From: Streptomyces sp. SW4
GTDB lineage: Bacteria; Actinomycetota; Actinomycetes; Streptomycetales; Streptomycetaceae
Length of the DNA stretch: 64,000 bases
Assembly: GCA_003248315.1 (NCBI GenBank)
Contig: QKWM01000004.1
Location: 5,692,657-5,756,656 of the forward strand
Reading direction: 5' to 3'
The position numbers were made by a program, and so were the translations under genes. Shown here in pieces: positions 59,300 through 64,000 of this stretch. Position 1 is the stretch's first letter; each line of letters starts with the position of its first letter. Under the pieces are notes generated by a model. It did not search any database. It was not told where the DNA came from and saw nothing but the letters and a program-made list of their open reading frames with translations.

Positions 59300-59739
59300 C
59301 TATGCGCTGCGCCGCGGTTTCCGGGTGGCCGTCTTCTTCGTCGTGGTCTTTTGCTCTGAGGCCTTGTTGGCCGGCGCCTTCTGGGCCGCGGTTTTCTTCG
59401 GCTGCGGCGGCTCGTGGACGTCTGCATGTTCGCCGTCTCCGCGGGAGGCCTTGGCCTGGACGACCGACTCGTTCAGCGCGGCCATCAGGTCCGGGACCCG
59501 TGCGGGCTGTGACGGCTCGGCCGCGGCCGGCGGCTCGCGGTGTTCCCGCTTGGCCTCGATGATCTCGGCGAGGGCCTTGATGTACTGGGCGTCTAGCACG
59601 TACGGGCCCTTCACCACAGCCACGGTAGGCCGGCCGGCAGCGCGACCGCGGCTGCCATGACCAGAAGGAGCACAGCGGCCCGCGCGCCCAGGCGCCGGTA
59701 TCGGGCGAGCCTGCGGCGCGTATCGGGAGACGTTGTCAT
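59300..59739 (-). CDS. Ku C-terminal-tail protein with N-terminal membrane helix (chimera?)
   Basis: ATG 59739 gives TTSPDTRRRLARYRRLGARA and a hydrophobic helix VLLLVMAAAVALPAG; a stop follows, but a single-base correction near 59640 joins it to VKGPYVLDAQYIKALAEIIE, VPDLMAALNESVVQAKASRG and a Lys/Ala/Thr tail ending TATRKPRRSA, which is the C-terminal tail of bacterial Ku, a DNA end-joining protein. The Ku core (DNA ring) is absent. So this is either a rearranged Ku fragment or a novel short fusion. About 146 aa if joined. Confidence 0.5.
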
Positions 59740-60099
59740 GTGTCCCTACATGCCGACGAGGGCAGTGCGGTTGCGGCCAAAGCAATCCGTCAGGCGGCCC
59801 GGCGCACTGTCCGCGAGGGCGCGACGTCGGGGCTCAGCCGCCGAGGACCCCCGCCCAACCGAAGGTGTCGCCGATGAGGTGTGACGAGCCGCGGAACGAG
59901 ATCCTGCAACTCGGGATCGCTCTGGGCATGACGCATAGCGAATCCTGGCCCGGGACGGTACGCGGGCTTGCCACAGGTTTGCCGCTGCCTCAACGGACCG
60001 TTGTCGCTGGTTCAGAGAACTGAGCAGGCCGAATGAGATGGCGCCTGACCGGACGGTTCGGTGCATGACCGACCTCCGCACGAGTGCCCCGAGCACCTT
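59740..60099. other. Intergenic, no gene supported
   Basis: About 360 bases between the Ku-tail gene and the acyltransferase gene. No motif-bearing frame. It probably holds the promoter of the Ku-tail gene on the minus strand. Confidence 0.45.
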
Positions 60100-60808
60100 T
60101 CAGCGTACGGATGTCTGCGGGGTGCGTGCCTGCCGGCGGGGGCGGGAGCGGTGGGTGGGGAGGGTGTGGCGGGGCTGGCGATGTGGTGGTCGGGGATGAC
60201 GTGGGTGGGGCCGATCGCGGTGTGGGAGTTGATCTGGCAGTGGCGGCCGATCGCGGTGCCGGGGCCGATGGTGGGTGCCGGTCTGGGTGTGGTCGCTGAT
60301 CACGGCGCCGAACCGGGGGTGCGGCAGCGGTAGAGGCCGTCGGGAAGGCGCAGGAGGGTGTCGCGGTCGGGGCGGGTCATGTCGCGGGTGAGGTGGATGG
60401 CGGTGACGGTGACGTCGGCGGACAGGTGGACGCCGTCGCCGAGCAGGGTGCGGTTGATGCCGATGCGGTGGCCCAGCACGGTGCAGGCTCCGATGTAGGT
60501 GTTGGGGACCTCGCAGTTGAAGCCGACCGAGGCGCCGGGGCCGAGGACGGTGTGGCCGCGGACGGTGGCGAACTCCCACACGCACGCCCTCGGGCCGACG
60601 ATCAGGTCCTCGCCGATGATCGTGGTGGGACGGATCCGGGCGGTCGGGTGGATGCGGTGCTCGATGCGGGCGAGGGCGGGGTGTGCAGGGCGGGCCAGCG
60701 GGCGAGCCACCAGGCCAGATCCCTGCCGTCCAGGCCCGCGTAGGCGGTGGCCGCCAGGTCCGGGCCGGTCGGGGCGTTCGGGTAGTCGCCGAGACGGAGG
60801 CCAGACAC
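60100..60808 (-). CDS. Hexapeptide-repeat acyltransferase
   Basis: Left-handed beta-helix (hexapeptide) transferase, about 236 aa, usually moving acetyl or other acyl groups onto sugars or amines. Seen: GLRLGDYPNAPTGPDLAATA, then the helix repeats IHPTARIRPTTIIGEDLIVG, GHTVLGPGASVGFNCEVPNT, GHRIGINRTLLGDGVHLSAD and FGAVISDHTQTGT. GTG 60808 is inferred from frame; -1 slips near 60690 and 60310, and the 3' end is uncertain. Divergent from the glycosyltransferase. Confidence 0.75.
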
Positions 60809-60906
60809 GTCGGCATGAGGGGCTTCTCCTGGTCGTGGATGCGGCCGGCGGTGTGCCGCAGGGCGGCTAGGCTGCGGCCCGTTCGCCGTTCGATGGGAGT
60901 TCATCT

Positions 60907-61839
60907 GTGAGTCACCCGCGTCTGGGGGTTGCCGTGCTGACCATGGGCAACCGGCCTGCCGAACTGGCGGCGCTGCTTCAGTCGGTGGCCCGGCAGGATC
61001 TGCCGGCGGCGCGGGTGGTGGTGGTCGGCAACGGCTCGCCGCTGCCGGAGCTGCCGGCCGGTGTGGACGGGGTGGAGCTGGCGGAGAACCTGGGCGTCTC
61101 CGGCGGCAGGAACGTCGCGATCGCGTACCTGCGCCGCTGCGGGGACGTCGACGTGGTCGTGGACCTGGACGACGACGGCCTCCTCGTGGACACGGACGTG
61201 TTCTCCAAGCTGGCCGCGATGTACGCGGCCGACCCGGCGCTGGTGTGGTGTCGTTCCGGATCGCCGACGAGCGCGGGCAGACGCAGCGGCGTCATGTGCC
61301 GCGGCTGCGGGCGAAGGACCCGATGCGCCGTGGTGAGGTGACGACGTTCCTGGGCGGCGGGCACGCGCTGTCGATGGCGATGCTGAACGAGGTCGGCGAC
61401 TGGCCGGAGGAGTTCTTCTTCGCGCACGAGGAGACCGATCTGGCGTGGCGGGCGTTGGATGCGGGCTGGCGGGTGGTGTACGAGCCGTCGCTGCTGTTGC
61501 AGCACCCGAGGACGTCGCCGGCGCGGCATGCGGTCTATTACCGGATGACGGCCCGTAACCGGGTGTGGCTGGCCAAGCGGCACCTGCCCGCGCCGCTGGT
61601 CCCCGCCTACCTGGGGTGTGGACCGTGCTGACGCTGGCCCGGACCCGGTCGCTGGGCGGCTTGCGGGCCTGGCGGGCGGCTTCTGGGAGGGCGTGCGCAC
61701 TCCCGGCGGGCCGCGGATGCCGATGCGCTGGGCGACCGTGGCGCGGATGACCCGGCTCGGGCGGCCCCCGGTGATCCAGCCCGGCTTCGCGGCGCTCTGG
61801 GCGCGCAGCAGGCGTGCAGGGCAGCCGGGGTGTCGTTGA
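60907..61839 (+). CDS. GT2 family glycosyltransferase
   Basis: About 311-aa GT-A glycosyltransferase using a nucleotide sugar. Reads LGVAVLTMGNRPAELAALLQ, ENLGVSGGRNVAIAYLRR, DXD-type VVDLDDDGLLVDTD (metal/nucleotide site), FLGGGHALSMAMLNEVGDWP and EEFFFAHEETDLAWRALDAG (catalytic ED motif). -1 slips near 61245, 61618 and 61680. ATG 60907. Converges with the epimerase gene; the two ends overlap by a few tens of bases, partly because frames are damaged. Confidence 0.85.
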
Positions 61840-62887
61840 GCCAGCGCACGTAGCAGGCGATGCCGTCCTCCAGCGTGACCTGCGGCCGCCAGTTCAGGAT
61901 GCGTTCCATGTGGGCGGTGCTGGCGCAGCCGCCGACCGGGTCCCGGGCGGCATCGGCGTCTCCCGGACCTGGGCGTTGGGGTAATGGGCGGCAATGGGGT
62001 CGGCGACGCGGCGGATCGTGGTGGGGCGCCCGGTGCCGATGTCGAGCGTCTCGCGGTCGGCGGCCGCGCAGGACAGGGCGTGCAGGGTGCCGTCGGCGAT
62101 GTCGTCGACGTGGACCAGGTCGCGGACCTGGTGACCGCCGCCGTTGAGGTGCAGCGGCAGGCCGAGCGCGGCCGGGCGGCGAACCAGGCCACCACCCACG
62201 AGTGGCTGCCCGGCTTGATGACCTGCGGTTCGCCGTAGACGGAGAAGCAGCGCACCACGGTGCGGGAGATGCGACCGCGCCGAGCTGGAGCGCGGTCTGC
62301 CCTTCGCCGAGGCCTTGGTGTTGGCGTAGACGACAGCGGGCGCAGCGGGGCGTGCTCGCGAAGCGGGGCACGGTGCGGCCGTAGACGGAGGCCAGCAGTT
62401 CGCGGGTGCTGCGGTGCTCGTCCGGGGACCGGCCCAGTCCTCGGGGTTGCCGTTGCCGTAGACGGAGGCGGAGGAGACGAACACCAGCCGCTGGAGCCGG
62501 TCGGAGGCCCGGCCGCGGACAGGACGGTCTGGGTGCCGGTGATTTGTGGTCGATGGCGTCCTGCGGCCGCGGGTGCATGCGGCGACGTCGGCGAGCGCGG
62601 CCGCGTGGACGACGAAGTCGGCCCGGCGCATGCCCCGCCGCACAGCGGCCGGGTCGCGGACGTCGCCGACCAGGACGTCGTCGCCGGCGGCGTCGATGCC
62701 GAACAGGGCCGGTAGACGTCGGGCGGGTAGGCGTCCAGGGTGCACAGCGCCAGCGGCGTGGCGCCAGCGCGCGCAGGCGGCGCACGATCGGGAGCCGATC
62801 AGCCGGCCCCTCCGGTGACCAGGACGTCGCCCGGCAAGGCGCTCAAGGTCGGACGACGGACGGAACAGGGTTGTGCTGGTGCGTCAT
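61800..62887 (-). CDS. NAD-dependent epimerase/dehydratase (sugar nucleotide)
   Basis: Extended SDR enzyme acting on a nucleotide sugar. ATG 62887 then GDVLVTGGAG (NAD-binding TGGAGxIG), GDDVLVGDVRDPAAVRRGMR, RADFVVHAAALADVAACTR, LQRLVFVSSASVYGNGNPED, catalytic YANTK (YxxxK) and RDLVHVDDIADGTLHALSCA. At least five -1 slips, so the C-terminus (around HMERILNWRPQVTLEDGIAC, YVRWLNDTPAAL) is only approximate and no clean stop was found near 61800. Makes the sugar donor for the adjacent glycosyltransferase, by inference. Confidence 0.8.
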
Positions 62888-63032
62888 GTGCAGGCCCTTC
62901 GCGCAGAGTGCGGATCAGGACGGCTGCGCAGCCTGCTGCAGACATGAACCCCCGTGCGGGCGGTGGAGAGTCCGGGAGGTCCCGTCCGATTCGCCCGTCG
63001 CGGACGCGCACGGCCGGTGCCACCATGGCCGG

Positions 63033-64000
63033 GTGGATGACGGGACTTACACCCTCGCCCGTGCCGCCGGGCCCGTGGCCTGTCGCAGGAGAAGCTCGCG
63101 GCCCGCGTGCGGGTCGCCGCCGCGCGCGCGGGGCCTGCTCTCGGGCACCGATGCGCCCGCATCCGCAAGTGGGAAGCGGCGTGAGGCCCGACGAGCACTC
63201 CCAGACCTACCTCGCCGAAGCCCTCGGCCTGCCCGCGGCATCATCGACGCCCCGTGGCCCGACTGGCTCCCGCAGTCCGACACCGGCGTCACCCCGCTCG
63301 GCCCCCACGCCACCGTGACCGCCCTGAAAGAGGCCTGCGAACCGTGGACCGCCGTCTCTTCCTCGCCGTCTCCTCCACCGCCTGACCGCCCTGACCGCCG
63401 ACTGGCAGCGCCAGCAGCACAAGGGCATCTGCTCAACCTCCGAGGGCGAAGACCTGGTTGAGGTGCTGGAGGCCACCACGCGGCAGCTCACCGCCGCCGA
63501 CCCCGCCACCATCCCCACACCACCCGGCTGCTACGCGAACACCTGGCCACCGTCACCGATCTCCTCGACAACGGCCGGCACACCACCGCGACCCGGCACC
63601 GCCTGCACACGCTGGCCGCCAGCATCGCCCACACCCTGGCCTGGCGCCGCTTCGACAGCGGCGACAACGCCCACGCGCCGCCAGTACTGGATCGCCGCCC
63701 TCCACAACAGCCACGCCGCCGGCGATCGACCGCGGCGCAGGCCTCATCAGCGACCTTGCCTACCAGGCCGCCTGGAGAGGCGACCACGCCCTCGCCGAGC
63801 AGCTGCTGACCCACGCCTCACCCGCGCCGCCCACCCGGCCGCCCGCAGCCTCCTCCACCTCCGGCTCGCCCGCACCCACGCCGCCCGCCACGAGCCCCGT
63901 CCGGCGCTGCGCGCCCTGGCCGCAGCCGAGAAGCACCTCGGCCAGGCCCGCGGCGACCGGCCCGCCTGGTGCGACTGGCTCTCCGACGCCGACCTCGCCG
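63033..64000 (+). CDS. XRE-type regulator with helical-repeat C-terminus, runs off the window
   Basis: GTG 63033 gives VDDGTYTLARAAG, and corrected frames read EKLAARVRVAAAR (HTH region), IRKWEAGVRPDD, SQTYLAEALGLPA, DAPWPDWLPQSDTGVTPLGP, ALKEALRTVDRRLFLAVSST and ALTADWQRQQHKGI, followed by TPR-like helices (HARRQYWIAALHNSHAAGD, HPAARSLLHLRLARTHAARH, RPALRALAAAEKHLGQARGD). Many -1 slips. Incomplete at the right edge. Proteins of this type often regulate neighbouring biosynthetic genes in Streptomyces. Confidence 0.7.

Overview
The window is high-GC DNA with strong G/C bias at third codon positions. Its gene families point to a Streptomyces (or very close actinomycete) chromosome: a GTPase conservon (cvnA-E), Spo0M, a TerD/vWA protein, a DUF6223 membrane protein, DeoR/LacI hybrid regulators and many small conserved actinomycete proteins. 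No tRNA, rRNA or CRISPR array was seen.

One technical fact shapes the annotation. Most long genes break into two to eight reading-frame pieces. Every break I checked is a slip of -1 (one base missing), usually in a short C or G run, on both strands and in unrelated families. When the pieces are rejoined the proteins look complete. I therefore annotate joined genes and treat most slips as likely sequence errors, not as pseudogenes. Genes that read through cleanly include the TetR regulator, the HhH-like protein, DUF6223, the acetyltransferase at 23.7 kb, the hydroxyacid dehydrogenase, one sugar permease, cvnB and the XRE/cupin regulator.

Layout. 0-9 kb: an MFS transporter; an Lrp-type regulator divergent from an MFS/M20-amidohydrolase pair; Spo0M; a TetR regulator divergent from a quinone-oxidoreductase-type enzyme, with a clear operator between them. 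9-16.5 kb: a RavA/ViaA-like MoxR ATPase and vWA pair, a PAP2 membrane phosphatase, a RibD/DHFR-like reductase, small conserved proteins, and two intergenic tandem repeats that both have a 22-bp unit. 16.6-24.3 kb: a NarL-type two-component system, a large trypsin / STAND NTPase / TM / beta-propeller protein, and an acetyltransferase. 24.3-36.5 kb: a carbohydrate-use locus with an ABC importer, hydroxyacid dehydrogenase, GH35 beta-galactosidase, a heparinase-I-like lyase, a PL8 lyase and two related DeoR-HTH/LacI-sensor regulators. Two of its promoters share a pair of motifs and a third carries part of one. 36.5-42.4 kb: a P450 convergent with a complete conservon (cvnE-D-C-B-A). 42.7-48.5 kb: VOC protein, acetyltransferase, GntR/DUF1648 pair and a secreted, C-terminally anchored surface protein.

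48.5-60 kb is accessory and eroded: an IS110 remnant, a phosphotransferase, HAD and XRE genes, a 1,273-bp element with 45-bp terminal inverted repeats and a 6-bp target duplication that carries an alpha/beta hydrolase but no transposase, a truncated EamA transporter, a TmrB-like kinase, a TerD/vWA protein and a Ku-tail chimera. 60-64 kb holds a small sugar cluster (hexapeptide acyltransferase, GT2 glycosyltransferase, NAD-epimerase and the start of a regulator that runs off the right edge).

The most unusual item is the hydrolase-carrying inverted-repeat element at 51823-53095. The trypsin-STAND protein, the RavA/ViaA-like pair and the shared-operator glycan regulon are the next most worth following up.
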